This document shows, piece by piece, positions 1-6,998 of a stretch of 13,524 bases of DNA (its first letter is position 1; every line of letters begins with the position of its first letter). This stretch comes from an uncultured Opitutales bacterium (GTDB lineage: Bacteria; Verrucomicrobiota; Verrucomicrobiia; Opitutales; Intestinicryptomonadaceae). The stretch is from NCBI GenBank assembly GCA_900545715.1, contig URAJ01000056.1, positions 1 to 13,524 on the forward strand, written 5' to 3'. Position numbers and translations under genes: made by a program. The notes below the pieces were generated by a model. That model searched no databases. It was not told the origin of the DNA and worked only from the letters and a program-made list of their open reading frames with translations.

Positions 1-1
1 T

Positions 2-85
2 ATGAAAGACAAATCTAAAAAATCAACCTATTCCACAACCTTTGGTGTTGACCCATTCCCTCTGAAGCAGAATTTGAAGGTTTAA
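2..85 (+). other. Tiny ORF or 3' end of a truncated gene (doubtful)
   Basis: An ATG at position 2 opens 27 codons ending in TAA at 83-85. The peptide starts MKDKSKK and ends KQNLKV. Because it begins one base inside the window, the ATG could equally be internal to a gene that continues to the left. The opposite strand is also open here and runs off the left edge, in a frame reading SASEGMGQHQRLWN, so the coding strand cannot be decided. I do not recognise either peptide. It may be neither: in AT-rich DNA a 27-codon ORF is expected by chance. Confidence 0.15.
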
Positions 86-214
86 AATTTTTATGTAATT
101 TGCAGTTTTAGTTTGAGAAGTCGTCTAAAACGATAACCGAATGCTTTGCGCCAATGGTTGATTTATGCGGTTTGTCGCGTCCTCGATATATTGATGCCTT
201 TCCAACCGCGCTAT

Positions 215-241
215 GTTGCAAAAGTTGCAAAAGCGGCAAAA
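215..241. repeat. Three 9-bp tandem units
   Basis: The unit GTTGCAAAA occurs twice in direct succession (215-223 and 224-232) and is followed by a diverged third copy, GCGGCAAAA (233-241). It is short and isolated, and I see no further copies in the window. It may be chance, slippage or a small protein-binding site. Confidence 0.35.
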
Positions 242-301
242 TTCGTAAATAAAAATAAATATATTTGCGAGAGTTTACAGGCATATGCGCCGCAATCCCG
301 C

Positions 302-340
302 AAAAAATAAAGGCTTTCCGAGTGGAAAGCCTTTATTTTT
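302..340 (-). terminator. Rho-independent terminator after tRNA-Asn, probably bidirectional
   Basis: A perfect 12-bp inverted repeat (TAAAGGCTTTCC at 308-319 and its complement at 324-335) encloses a 4-nt loop. It is flanked by six A on the left and five T on the right. Read on the minus strand it lies just past the tRNA 3' end and finishes in six T, as an intrinsic terminator should. Because A and T runs flank both sides it would also stop plus-strand transcripts arriving from the left. Confidence 0.9.
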
Positions 341-343
341 CAG

Positions 344-418
<75 letters not shown>

Positions 419-440
419 ATCATCACTGAATTTTGAAGCG

Positions 441-471
441 TTAATTTCCCATTTTTCGGCGCGCTTGTCAA
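441..471 (-). promoter_or_regulatory. Possible promoter for tRNA-Asn
   Basis: On the minus strand a consensus -35 hexamer TTGACA (471-466) is followed 18-19 bp later by an AT-rich hexamer (AAATTA or AATTAA, 447-441) that could serve as a weak -10. The predicted start would lie some 15-20 nt before the tRNA 5' end at 418, which is sensible geometry. The -10 is a poor match, so read-through from the hopanoid operon remains an alternative. Confidence 0.35.
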
Positions 472-498
472 TATATTTTTCCGTTTTTTTCAATGGAA

Positions 499-1221
499 TT
501 ATTTTTTGCCGCCCACATCTGTAAATAGAGCTGTCAATACCTGGGGAATTTTGGCTTCGTAAATCTTGCGCGCCTTGTTGGCAACTGTTGCAAACCTTAT
601 GAGCGCAGGTATTGAGGCGGGGTTCTTTATGATTTCTGAAATAGATTTTAACGGCGAAATTTTAAATCCCCCCGTTTCAAGGTTTAGCCCGCTTTCTACG
701 ACACCCGCAGGGACGCATGTCTTTAAAGTGTCGCTTACGCACCTTATATGGGTGAGAACAGGCTTAAAGTCGTCGTCGTCTCCAAGCGCTGCTGAAAATA
801 TCGCGCTTTCCATCTCAACAATGTCGTATCCTTCTGACGCAAACTTTCTCTTTGCGTTCTCGTCGGCTACTCCTTCAGAATAGGCGATTTTCCCCTCCCG
901 CATTCCGTTTCTCGAAAGGAATTTCGATATTTCCGCCGACCCGCTCTGGAACACAAATTCTCCTATTTCCATATCCTCGTCGCACGCGCCCCCGAATCCG
1001 CACAAAACTACGTCCGTTGGGCAGAAGCTTTCAACGCATTCCCGTACGCGCTCCGCGGACTTCTTGCAGCCTATGCCTGAGACAAGAGCCTCGCATTCAG
1101 TGCCGTTTGCCAGCGTAAATTTACATCTTCCCCCGAGCACGCATTTTAGAGGCTCGTTGAAAAACTTAAAAGTGGAGCGAGCCTCGTAAACCATTGGAAA
1201 AATTATTAACGGTCTTTTCAT
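499..1221 (-). CDS. hpnG: Nucleoside phosphorylase-type protein, HpnG-like (hopanoid-associated)
   Basis: This 240-residue protein has the nucleoside phosphorylase/nucleosidase fold signature. It shows an N-terminal beta strand with LIIFPMVYEA (5-14), the phosphate/ribose region SGIGCKKSAERV (48-59), the strand VVLCGFGGACDEDMEIGEFV (71-90), and the ribose-binding VEMES motif (135-139) followed by IRCVSD (159-164). HpnG of the same superfamily removes adenine from adenosylhopane, giving ribosylhopane, the precursor of bacteriohopanetetrol. That role is inferred here from position, because the gene overlaps the hpnD-hpnE fusion by 4 nt (ATGA) and ends the operon. No clear Shine-Dalgarno precedes the start, so translation is probably coupled to the upstream gene. 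The main alternative is another MTA/SAH nucleosidase-like enzyme with a different substrate. The family is fairly sure, the exact substrate less so. Confidence 0.75.
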   Translation of the reverse strand: MKRPLIIFPMVYEARSTFKFFNEPLKCVLGGRCKFTLANGTECEALVSGIGCKKSAERVRECVESFCPTDVVLCGFGGACDEDMEIGEFVFQSGSAEISKFLSRNGMREGKIAYSEGVADENAKRKFASEGYDIVEMESAIFSAALGDDDDFKPVLTHIRCVSDTLKTCVPAGVVESGLNLETGGFKISPLKSISEIIKNPASIPALIRFATVANKARKIYEAKIPQVLTALFTDVGGKK

Positions 1222-3413
1222 ATATCTTTTTTTTGTTTAAAAATTGTCATGTCGTTCACGCTCTTTGCGGCGCTTTCCATAGTGCAGGGAAGCCCCGTTT
1301 GAACCCAGTCCCCGCAAATATGCAGGTTCTCGACTCCGCATTGGGAGTCGTCCGGCCGCGCCTTTTCGCTCGCGCAGTCTCCGGATATGGTCGCCCCGCG
1401 GTAGAGTGAAGGCAACGCCTTTATGATTTCGCATCTGCCAAAAATGCCGGTCAGTTCCACTCGCAAGGATTTGCGGATATTTTCGGCTTCAAAAGGAATT
1501 TTTGCGTCGCTTATTGTAGCGCCGTACAAATAAGTGCCGTCTTTTTCGCATTCCTTAGACTTGCGGGTGTGGTCGAATATCCAGTGCAGTTTGGAGCCTA
1601 CAAGGCATGCGTAGTCGCCGTCGGTTAGCTTTCGGTCGGTTGTGAAATATACATTTATTATGTCGGTGGACTTTATATCTCCGATTTCCGCCCTCAAAGC
1701 GGAGGCTTCGGGAAGCATATTCGCGAAAACTTTTGCAGGCAGCGCGCTGACGCAGTTCCTAAATTCCACCCGTCCGCGCTTTGCCGTTTTTATGGACTCG
1801 AATCTGCCATTCTTAATCTCGATTTCCTCCACGCGGTCGGAAAGGCATATTTCCGCCCCTACTGACTCTAAATACGTAACTGCGCGCGGAATAAAGGCGT
1901 CTATTACCGCCGTCTCTGGGAAATATAGAATGCCGCTCTCGCCGCCTGAGAGCACCGATTTTCTCAGTGTCGAGACCATTAGCTTCGCCGACGCCCCCGC
2001 GCAGGTTGTGTTTAGGGCGGATACGCAGAATGGCTCCCAGAATACTTTTATGGATTCTCCGTCTATTCCGCGCTCTTTTAAATATTCGAGCGCTGTCTGT
2101 CCGCCTTTCGGCTCGCCAAGTCCTAATTTTAGTTTGGCAAGCAAGATTACGTTTGCGGCCTTCCCAAGCCCGGGAACTTTCAAATACCTTAGAAATGCGA
2201 AAAATTTTTTCACAGGGCCGTCGTCGGGCTTTGGAAATTCTACGCGGAATTTTTTCCCGCCCGGGAAAGAAAAGTCCATTTCTTTGGCCCTCTCGAATGC
2301 GCCGTGCGCCGAGACCCCTATCAGCTTCAAAAATCCGAAAAAGTTTTGGTAGCACCCCATTACGGCGTGCGAGCCGTTGTCGAGCCTGGCTCCATTCCAA
2401 TCTATCGCAGACGCCCTTCCGCCGAGGGAGGCTCTTGCCTCAAATAGCGATACGTCGAACCCTTCTAATGCGAGTTTTAAAGCCGCGCATATCCCCGATA
2501 TTCCGCCACCCAAAACGCATGCGCTCCCAAACTCAACGGAGCCGGATTCGGCGCGGCGGTTCGCATTGCGCAGCGCGGATAGGGCGATGGCGATTTTCTT
2601 TGGCTTGCTCAGCTTTATGGGGGAGCTGGTTATATTGAAGTCTGATTCTGCTATCTTATCGAGAATTTTCTCGTATATTGCGCCCATGATAAAGGCGGGC
2701 TTCATCGCGGCCCTGTCCTCTGGCGGAAGCAGCCTGTCTGCCTTCCTAAAAAAATGTTTAGCGCGGAAGTGCATCATGCGGAAGAGCTCTTTGCTGTTCG
2801 GATTGCGGCTTGGCTCCGACAAGTCGCCTCTCTCAACCCCGAAAAATTCGAGCTCCCGCAAGGGAATGTAGCAGCGGTTTTGCGTGCTCATATCGTATGC
2901 CACATCGCGCAAAATATTTGTAAATTGCAGCGCGTAGCCGAGAGCTTCCGCGTATAATTTCGTGCGTGGATTTTTAAATCCGAAAATGTATATTGAAGCA
3001 AGCCCCACCGCCGAGGCGACTCCGTAGCAGTAATTGCGTATGTCTTCAAAAGTCCGAAAAGGCTCGTCCACGGTGTCGCGCATTACTCCGTCGATAATCG
3101 CCTGTATATATTCCTGCGGTATTCCCCTGCGGCGTATGACGTCCGCCATTTCCCCGCCGAGCGGGCTGAGGTCTTTTGAGCCTCCGTATATTCGGCTTAT
3201 CTCGCCTTTCCATGAGGCGAGTTCGGCGCGCTTTTCGGGAGCGGCACGCGCTGGCTCGTCGGCGATGTCGTCCATCAGGCGGCAGAAGGCGTAGAAAATT
3301 TCCATGTCTTTTGCGCGCTCCTTGTCGAGGCAGAAAAACGCGAACGCCAAATTCGACTTCTTCCGTTCCACGGTTTGGCGCTTGCTCGTAGATGCTTCGT
3401 CGGACCTGTTCAT
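1218..3413 (-). CDS. hpnDE: HpnD-HpnE fusion: presqualene diphosphate synthase plus squalene-associated FAD desaturase
   Basis: The 731-residue protein joins two enzymes that are normally separate. Residues 1 to about 275 are a squalene/phytoene synthase-type domain with both aspartate-rich motifs, DDIADE (48-53) and QFTNILRDVAYD (163-174), the FPP/Mg sites; this matches HpnD, which condenses two farnesyl diphosphates to presqualene diphosphate. After a short linker (about 276-296), residues 297-731 form an FAD amine-oxidase-type desaturase. It has a dinucleotide-binding GGGISG (302-307) with E325 ending the Rossmann strand, GGRA (331-334), and a C-terminal FAD motif around HICGDWVQTGLPCTMESA (698-715). 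This matches HpnE, which reduces hydroxysqualene to squalene. I see no stop, frameshift or start between the halves, and both carry their key motifs. The start overlaps the hpnC stop (ATGA) and the end overlaps hpnG (ATGA), which implies translational coupling. The protein is cytosolic or membrane-associated. The domain calls are strong; that both halves are active is inferred. Confidence 0.9.
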   Translation of the reverse strand: MNRSDEASTSKRQTVERKKSNLAFAFFCLDKERAKDMEIFYAFCRLMDDIADEPARAAPEKRAELASWKGEISRIYGGSKDLSPLGGEMADVIRRRGIPQEYIQAIIDGVMRDTVDEPFRTFEDIRNYCYGVASAVGLASIYIFGFKNPRTKLYAEALGYALQFTNILRDVAYDMSTQNRCYIPLRELEFFGVERGDLSEPSRNPNSKELFRMMHFRAKHFFRKADRLLPPEDRAAMKPAFIMGAIYEKILDKIAESDFNITSSPIKLSKPKKIAIALSALRNANRRAESGSVEFGSACVLGGGISGICAALKLALEGFDVSLFEARASLGGRASAIDWNGARLDNGSHAVMGCYQNFFGFLKLIGVSAHGAFERAKEMDFSFPGGKKFRVEFPKPDDGPVKKFFAFLRYLKVPGLGKAANVILLAKLKLGLGEPKGGQTALEYLKERGIDGESIKVFWEPFCVSALNTTCAGASAKLMVSTLRKSVLSGGESGILYFPETAVIDAFIPRAVTYLESVGAEICLSDRVEEIEIKNGRFESIKTAKRGRVEFRNCVSALPAKVFANMLPEASALRAEIGDIKSTDIINVYFTTDRKLTDGDYACLVGSKLHWIFDHTRKSKECEKDGTYLYGATISDAKIPFEAENIRKSLRVELTGIFGRCEIIKALPSLYRGATISGDCASEKARPDDSQCGVENLHICGDWVQTGLPCTMESAAKSVNDMTIFKQKKDI

Positions 3414-4270
3414 GGGATTAGTGCGCGCAATAGGATTCTTAATTTGTCGAGCTTGCCGATAGCCGGGCGCTTTGACAGGGTATCGAACCCTTGCGACTGA
3501 ATTTTGTCGAGAATTGCGCGGCCGCCTGCAAGCGTGGCGCGTATTTCAAGGCTCAGCGGAAACGGAAGCAGCGAGGGCAGCTTCTCTCCCGCGTCGAAAA
3601 GCCCGCGCGTGCGCTCAACCTGAAATTTTACGATTTCCCTTACGCGCGCAGTCGCAGTGTCGGCGAATATTTCAGCTTCGTCCGCCCCGTTCCAGTCGGA
3701 TTCCGGAATGTATATGCGGTTTTTAAGCCTGTCAACGCTCATGTCTTGCCAGAAATTGGCGAGTTGCAGGGCGGTGCAGATATTGTCGCTCATGCGGAAG
3801 CGCTCGTCGTCGGAAAATCCGTGGAGAAGCAGGACGAGCCGCCCAACGGGGTTTGCGCTCCTTCGGCAGTAGTCGAGCAGCTCGGGAAAATCTGCGTAGC
3901 GCTTTTTTACGATGTCCTGGGCGAACGCGCTTATCAAGTCGCGGAAAAGGCTGTCAGGTATTGAAAATTTCTTTATGGTGTCGGCGCAGGCTATGAAAAT
4001 CCAGTCCCAGCGCGGATCGAGCTTCGATGCGTCGGATACGTCCAGTTGCGATTGGAATTCTTCGAGCCTGCGTATTCTTATCGGATCGTTGTCGGCTATC
4101 GTATCGTGGTTTTCGTCGGCGATGTCGTCGGCTGTCCGCGCGAAGGCGTACACGGCTGCCACGTGCTTGCGGAGCCGTTTGGGAACCATTTTCGCAACGG
4201 GAAAATTCTCGTAGTGGGAGTTCGCGAGGCTCTCGCATTTTGCGTATGACGTTTCCAGTGACGGGGGCAT
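3410..4270 (-). CDS. hpnC: HpnC, squalene synthase-family enzyme (hydroxysqualene synthase)
   Basis: This is a trans-isoprenyl diphosphate synthase of the squalene/phytoene synthase family, 286 residues from the chosen start, normal for HpnC. Motif one is ADDIADE (47-53) in the context YAFARTADDIADE. Motif two is LQLANFWQDMSVD (168-180), where NFWQD is typical of HpnC, in contrast to NILRD in HpnD. HpnC converts presqualene diphosphate, made by the neighbouring HpnD domain, into hydroxysqualene, which HpnE then reduces. I chose the ATG at 4270 over an in-frame GTG at 4306: the longer form would lie inside tsaD and adds residues not expected at the HpnC N terminus, while the ATG has an upstream AGGA about 11 nt away in the tsaD tail. 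It starts 5 nt after the tsaD stop and overlaps hpnDE by 4 nt. The second-copy role relative to HpnD is assigned from these motifs and from gene order. Confidence 0.9.
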   Translation of the reverse strand: MPPSLETSYAKCESLANSHYENFPVAKMVPKRLRKHVAAVYAFARTADDIADENHDTIADNDPIRIRRLEEFQSQLDVSDASKLDPRWDWIFIACADTIKKFSIPDSLFRDLISAFAQDIVKKRYADFPELLDYCRRSANPVGRLVLLLHGFSDDERFRMSDNICTALQLANFWQDMSVDRLKNRIYIPESDWNGADEAEIFADTATARVREIVKFQVERTRGLFDAGEKLPSLLPFPLSLEIRATLAGGRAILDKIQSQGFDTLSKRPAIGKLDKLRILLRALIP

Positions 4271-4275
4271 AATTC

Positions 4276-5331
4276 TTAGATTCCTATTCGTTTGCAGAGC
4301 TCCCACGCGGGGCGGATTTCAAGGGTTGAGTTTTTCGGCTGTTGGCATTCGGACGGCGCAATCCATGCGGCAAAGGCTATCATTGCGGCGTTGTCGCCCC
4401 TATGCTGCCTGTCGGCTATCAGAAATTTTGCGTTCCTCGACCGCGCGAGTTTTTCGAATACTCCGGCAAAGACCGAATTGTTGGAGACTCCTCCGGATAT
4501 GCCCAGGCTTTTATACGGCTTGCGCTTCGCAAACCAGTCGCACCGCCGCCGCAGCTGCTCTATGACGGCAAATTGGTACGAGGCGCAGAGGTCGGGCATC
4601 GCGGCCTCAATTTCCGCTCCGGACATCTTTTCAAGCCTATAACGCAGGCTCGTTTTTAGCCCGGAAAAGCTGAAATCGGGGTCGTCTTCGATTTTCCTGT
4701 TTTGCCCGTACGGGAACATCGTCTTGTCGATTTTGCCCGATTTTGCGCGCTTTTCGAGAATGGGGGCGCCAGGATACGGCATTCCAAGTAGCTTTGCGCC
4801 CTTGTCGAGGGCTTCCCCTGCGGCGTCGTCCTCAGTCTCGGCGAGGGTGACCATATTCCCGTCCTCGCCTATCTCAAAGAGTACTGTATTGCCGCCCGAA
4901 ACGGTGAGCCCTATGTGCGGAAGCAGTTCGGAAAAATTCTTGCGAAAATTTGCGGGATCTTTCGCGTGTATTGGAATAAACGGAGAGTACGCATGCCCCC
5001 GCAAGTGGTTGATGCCTATTAGCGGCTTTTTTAGCACCATTGCAAGCGCCGATGCCGCAGCTACGCCCATTGCCAGGCAATTTGGCAGCCCCGGCCCGCT
5101 CGTTGCCGCTATTTTATCGACGCCTGAAAAGTACTCCGACTCGGAGATTTTTTTTACAAGCGCGGGGAGTTTTTTAAGGTGCTCGGAGCTCGCGAGATCT
5201 GGAACGACTCCGCCGTACAGCGCGTGCAAGTCTATCTGCGAATGAATAAGGCTTTCGCGGACTCCGAAATCGGGGTCGAAAATCGCGGCCGCCGACTCGT
5301 CGCAAGAGCTTTCTATCGCCAATATGCTCAT
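4276..5331 (-). CDS. tsaD: TsaD, tRNA N6-threonylcarbamoyladenosine synthase subunit
   Basis: TsaD (Gcp/Kae1/YgjD family) transfers the threonylcarbamoyl group from TC-AMP to A37 of ANN-reading tRNAs, working with TsaB and TsaE in the cytosol. The 351-residue product has the family start MSILAIESSCDES (1-13), GGVVPDLASSEH (40-51), the metal ligands H109 and H113 in NHLRGHAYSP, SGGNT (145-149), the nucleotide loop DDAAGEALDKGAKLLG (168-183), SGGVSNN (279-285) and the third ligand in GDNAAMIAFAAW (312-323, D313). The frame is open further upstream, to 5514, but that extension lies inside radC and is basic and unlike the family. The ATG at 5331 has AAAGGA 6 nt upstream and overlaps the radC stop (ATGA). 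One oddity is that the usual His of the SGGHT loop is Asn148 here. The t6A substrate class includes tRNA-Asn, which happens to lie in the same window. Confidence 0.96.
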   Translation of the reverse strand: MSILAIESSCDESAAAIFDPDFGVRESLIHSQIDLHALYGGVVPDLASSEHLKKLPALVKKISESEYFSGVDKIAATSGPGLPNCLAMGVAAASALAMVLKKPLIGINHLRGHAYSPFIPIHAKDPANFRKNFSELLPHIGLTVSGGNTVLFEIGEDGNMVTLAETEDDAAGEALDKGAKLLGMPYPGAPILEKRAKSGKIDKTMFPYGQNRKIEDDPDFSFSGLKTSLRYRLEKMSGAEIEAAMPDLCASYQFAVIEQLRRRCDWFAKRKPYKSLGISGGVSNNSVFAGVFEKLARSRNAKFLIADRQHRGDNAAMIAFAAWIAPSECQQPKNSTLEIRPAWELCKRIGI

Positions 5332-6125
5332 TGTATATCCTTTCCGTCTTCGGCGACTTTCTGCTCGCGGGTTTTTCTCGACGGATTGGAGCGGCGCGGC
5401 GGCGGAAGGCTTTCGTCGTATAGCACGTCGAATTCTCCGGAGCGCCTGAACGAATAGCAAGAGTTCCTCCCCACTACGATATGCTCGATAAGGCTTAGGT
5501 TTATCGGCCGGCATGCGTCCGACAGCCTTTTTGTAAAGCGCACGTCTTCCATTGACGGGCGGGGGTCGCCGCCAGGGTGGTTGTGGGCTATGGCAATGCT
5601 TACGGCGCCGAGGCGTATTGCGGTTTCGATTATCTTTCTTATGTCGACGCTCGCGCAGTTTACGCTGCCCTCGCAGAGGCGAACGCCGCCGTCTGGGACA
5701 ATTTTTAAGTTGGAGTCCAGGCAGACCATCTCGATTACTTCGCGCGGCTCGGCGGATATTTTGCTTTTAAAGTATTTTATGAGCTTGTCTATTGTCGGTA
5801 TTTCCTCCTGCTCTATTTCCAGCTCTTCGAGGTGGTAGAGGGTAATCAGATTCTTAATAAAGCCGATATACGCGGCGGACGACTCTCCTATGCCTTTTAT
5901 TTTGGACAAGCTTTCGCGGTCGGCGTCGAGTATCCCGCGGAGGTTTCCGTACGCCTTTATCAAATCTTTTGCAATCGGCTTTACGTCGATTCTCGGAATG
6001 CACATTGTAAGCAGCAGCTCGATTACCTCGTAGTCCGACAGCGCCGACATTCCGCCGCGCACAAAACGCTCGCGTAGCCTTTTGCGGTGCCCGTCGTGGC
6101 TGTATGAATCAGATTCTCCGCTCAT
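5328..6125 (-). CDS. radC: RadC family JAMM/MPN+ protein
   Basis: This 265-residue protein has the two-part RadC architecture. An N-terminal region (about 10-95) carries a helix-hairpin-helix-like segment, LSKIKGIGESSAAYIGF (73-89). A C-terminal JAB/MPN+ domain (about 105-230) carries the JAMM metal motif: H181 and H183 in HNHPGGDPRPS, S191 and D194, with an upstream acidic partner near E129 or E132. The complete metal set suggests a zinc-dependent hydrolase fold. RadC was once linked to DNA repair, but the biochemical role of the family is unsettled. A charged, low-complexity tail (about 240-265) is extra. The start overlaps thiD by 4 nt and is preceded by AGGA 8 nt upstream, one of the better ribosome sites in this operon. 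The stop overlaps the tsaD start. I see nothing mobile-element-like around this copy, so it looks like the housekeeping version. Confidence 0.95.
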   Translation of the reverse strand: MSGESDSYSHDGHRKRLRERFVRGGMSALSDYEVIELLLTMCIPRIDVKPIAKDLIKAYGNLRGILDADRESLSKIKGIGESSAAYIGFIKNLITLYHLEELEIEQEEIPTIDKLIKYFKSKISAEPREVIEMVCLDSNLKIVPDGGVRLCEGSVNCASVDIRKIIETAIRLGAVSIAIAHNHPGGDPRPSMEDVRFTKRLSDACRPINLSLIEHIVVGRNSCYSFRRSGEFDVLYDESLPPPRRSNPSRKTREQKVAEDGKDIQ

Positions 6126-6949
6126 TTGCTGTATCCTGGGAGATGGTTTATAAAGTTTTGCCCGCCGACCCTCACCGGGCGCGATATTCCGTCAACGAGG
6201 TATTCTTTTGCGCGGCGGCATGCGTCCGCAAGCGGAAGGCCTTTTGCGAGGTTTGCCGCAATGGCGGCGCTTAGGGTACAGCCGCTTCCGTGGGTGTTTA
6301 CGCCCTCTATGCGGCGGGAGTCCATTGCGATTGGGCGCACGCCGTCGAAAAATACGTCGGATACCGTACCGCCTTCAAGGTGCCCGCCTTTCAGGAGCAC
6401 GGGAACCGAGAATTTTTTATAAAGAGCCTCGGCGGCGTCCGTCGTGTCGTCTATGCTGTCGGCGCCAAGAAGCATTTTCGCCTCGTCGATATTTGGCGTG
6501 AATACGTCGGAAATCGGGATTAGCGAGTTTTTGAGCTCTCCTACGGCGTCGTCGCTAAGCAGTTTGGCGCCGCTTGTCGATATCGCGACAGGGTCCACCA
6601 CGAGCTTTATCCCGCGGTTTGCCCTAAAAAACTTTGCGACTGCCGCCACTGTCTGTGCATCGAAAAGCATTCCAGTCTTGGCGGCTCCCGGGGAATAAAA
6701 GTCAGCAACCGCCTTCATCTGCGCCTCGACCGATTCCGCCCCGGCGGGTAAAACGCCGTAGACTCCGTCGGGATTTTGAGCCGTAAGCGCCGTCACGACA
6801 GAGCACGCGTAAACGCCGTTAGCCGCAATCGCGAGGATGTCGGCCTGTATTCCGGCACCGGCGCCGGAGTCGCTTCCCGCGACGGTCATGGCGCACGGCA
6901 TATTTGCAGTCTTTACCATTCCAAAGTATTTTTCACATAGAGATTGCAT
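6122..6949 (-). CDS. thiD: ThiD, hydroxymethylpyrimidine/phosphomethylpyrimidine kinase
   Basis: ThiD phosphorylates HMP and then HMP-phosphate to HMP-PP for thiamine synthesis, or salvages the pyrimidine. The 275-residue ribokinase-fold protein shows AGSDSGAGAGIQAD (24-37), VVTALTAQNPDGV (51-63), KTGML (91-95), VDPVAISTSG (118-127), TPNIDEA (151-157), LKGGH (186-190) and the anion-hole motif THGSGCTLSAAIAANLAKG (219-237), with Cys224 as the expected catalytic-loop residue. The start is uncertain: ATGs at 6949, 6919 and 6901 are all in frame upstream of the first conserved strand, and none has a convincing Shine-Dalgarno. The 6901 start would give a 259-residue protein closest to the usual N terminus. 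It is the first gene of the minus-strand operon, so the operon promoter should lie in the divergent gap or within the 5' end of rarA. No thiamine riboswitch is visible, which the 49-bp gap could not hold. Confidence 0.93.
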   Translation of the reverse strand: MQSLCEKYFGMVKTANMPCAMTVAGSDSGAGAGIQADILAIAANGVYACSVVTALTAQNPDGVYGVLPAGAESVEAQMKAVADFYSPGAAKTGMLFDAQTVAAVAKFFRANRGIKLVVDPVAISTSGAKLLSDDAVGELKNSLIPISDVFTPNIDEAKMLLGADSIDDTTDAAEALYKKFSVPVLLKGGHLEGGTVSDVFFDGVRPIAMDSRRIEGVNTHGSGCTLSAAIAANLAKGLPLADACRRAKEYLVDGISRPVRVGGQNFINHLPGYSK

Positions 6950-6998
6950 TATTTGACAAAACTTTCAAGAAATGCTTTTGTTTTTTCGATAAGAAAAT
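6950..6998. promoter_or_regulatory. 49-bp divergent intergenic region between thiD and rarA
   Basis: This AT-rich gap is the only space for promoters of two long divergent operons. On the plus strand a consensus -35 hexamer TTGACA lies at 6953-6958, but the sequence 17-19 bp downstream is only T-rich, with no good -10, so I regard a plus promoter as plausible but unproven. On the minus strand no clear pair of boxes is visible; that promoter may sit inside the rarA 5' end. No operator-like palindrome is obvious. Confidence 0.35.

Larger units (their letters stand above)
1..301. other. AT-rich intergenic stretch, mostly non-coding
   Basis: By eye this stretch is clearly poorer in G and C than the genes to its right (roughly 38 percent), with several short A/T tracts. 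No long ORF is present on either strand. It contains a possible 27-codon ORF at the left edge (described separately) and a short tandem run around 215-241. It lies on the 3' side of the minus-strand tRNA-Asn, the side where tRNA-targeted elements integrate, but I see no integrase, attachment-site duplication or transposase remnant, so that is only a possibility. Confidence 0.5.

Noticed and set aside
215..241. CRISPR-like or iteron array
   Set aside because: There are only two perfect and one imperfect 9-bp units, with no spacers and no further copies.
1642..2352. Plus-strand ORF of 236 codons opposite the HpnE domain
   Set aside because: It is a mirror of the hpnDE coding frame, the residue pattern is unlike a real protein, and the minus-strand gene has complete FAD motifs.
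4271..4306. Longer HpnC starting at GTG 4306
   Set aside because: It lies inside the tsaD 3' end and adds 12 residues of no family character. The ATG at 4270 fits the operon spacing.
5332..5514. Longer TsaD N terminus (61 extra residues)
   Set aside because: The extension overlaps radC almost entirely and is basic and unlike TsaD. The ATG at 5331 begins the family signature and has a good AAAGGA ribosome site.
6950..6998. Thiamine (TPP) riboswitch upstream of thiD
   Set aside because: The gap is only 49 bp, and I see no conserved TPP-box sequence there or just inside rarA on the minus strand.
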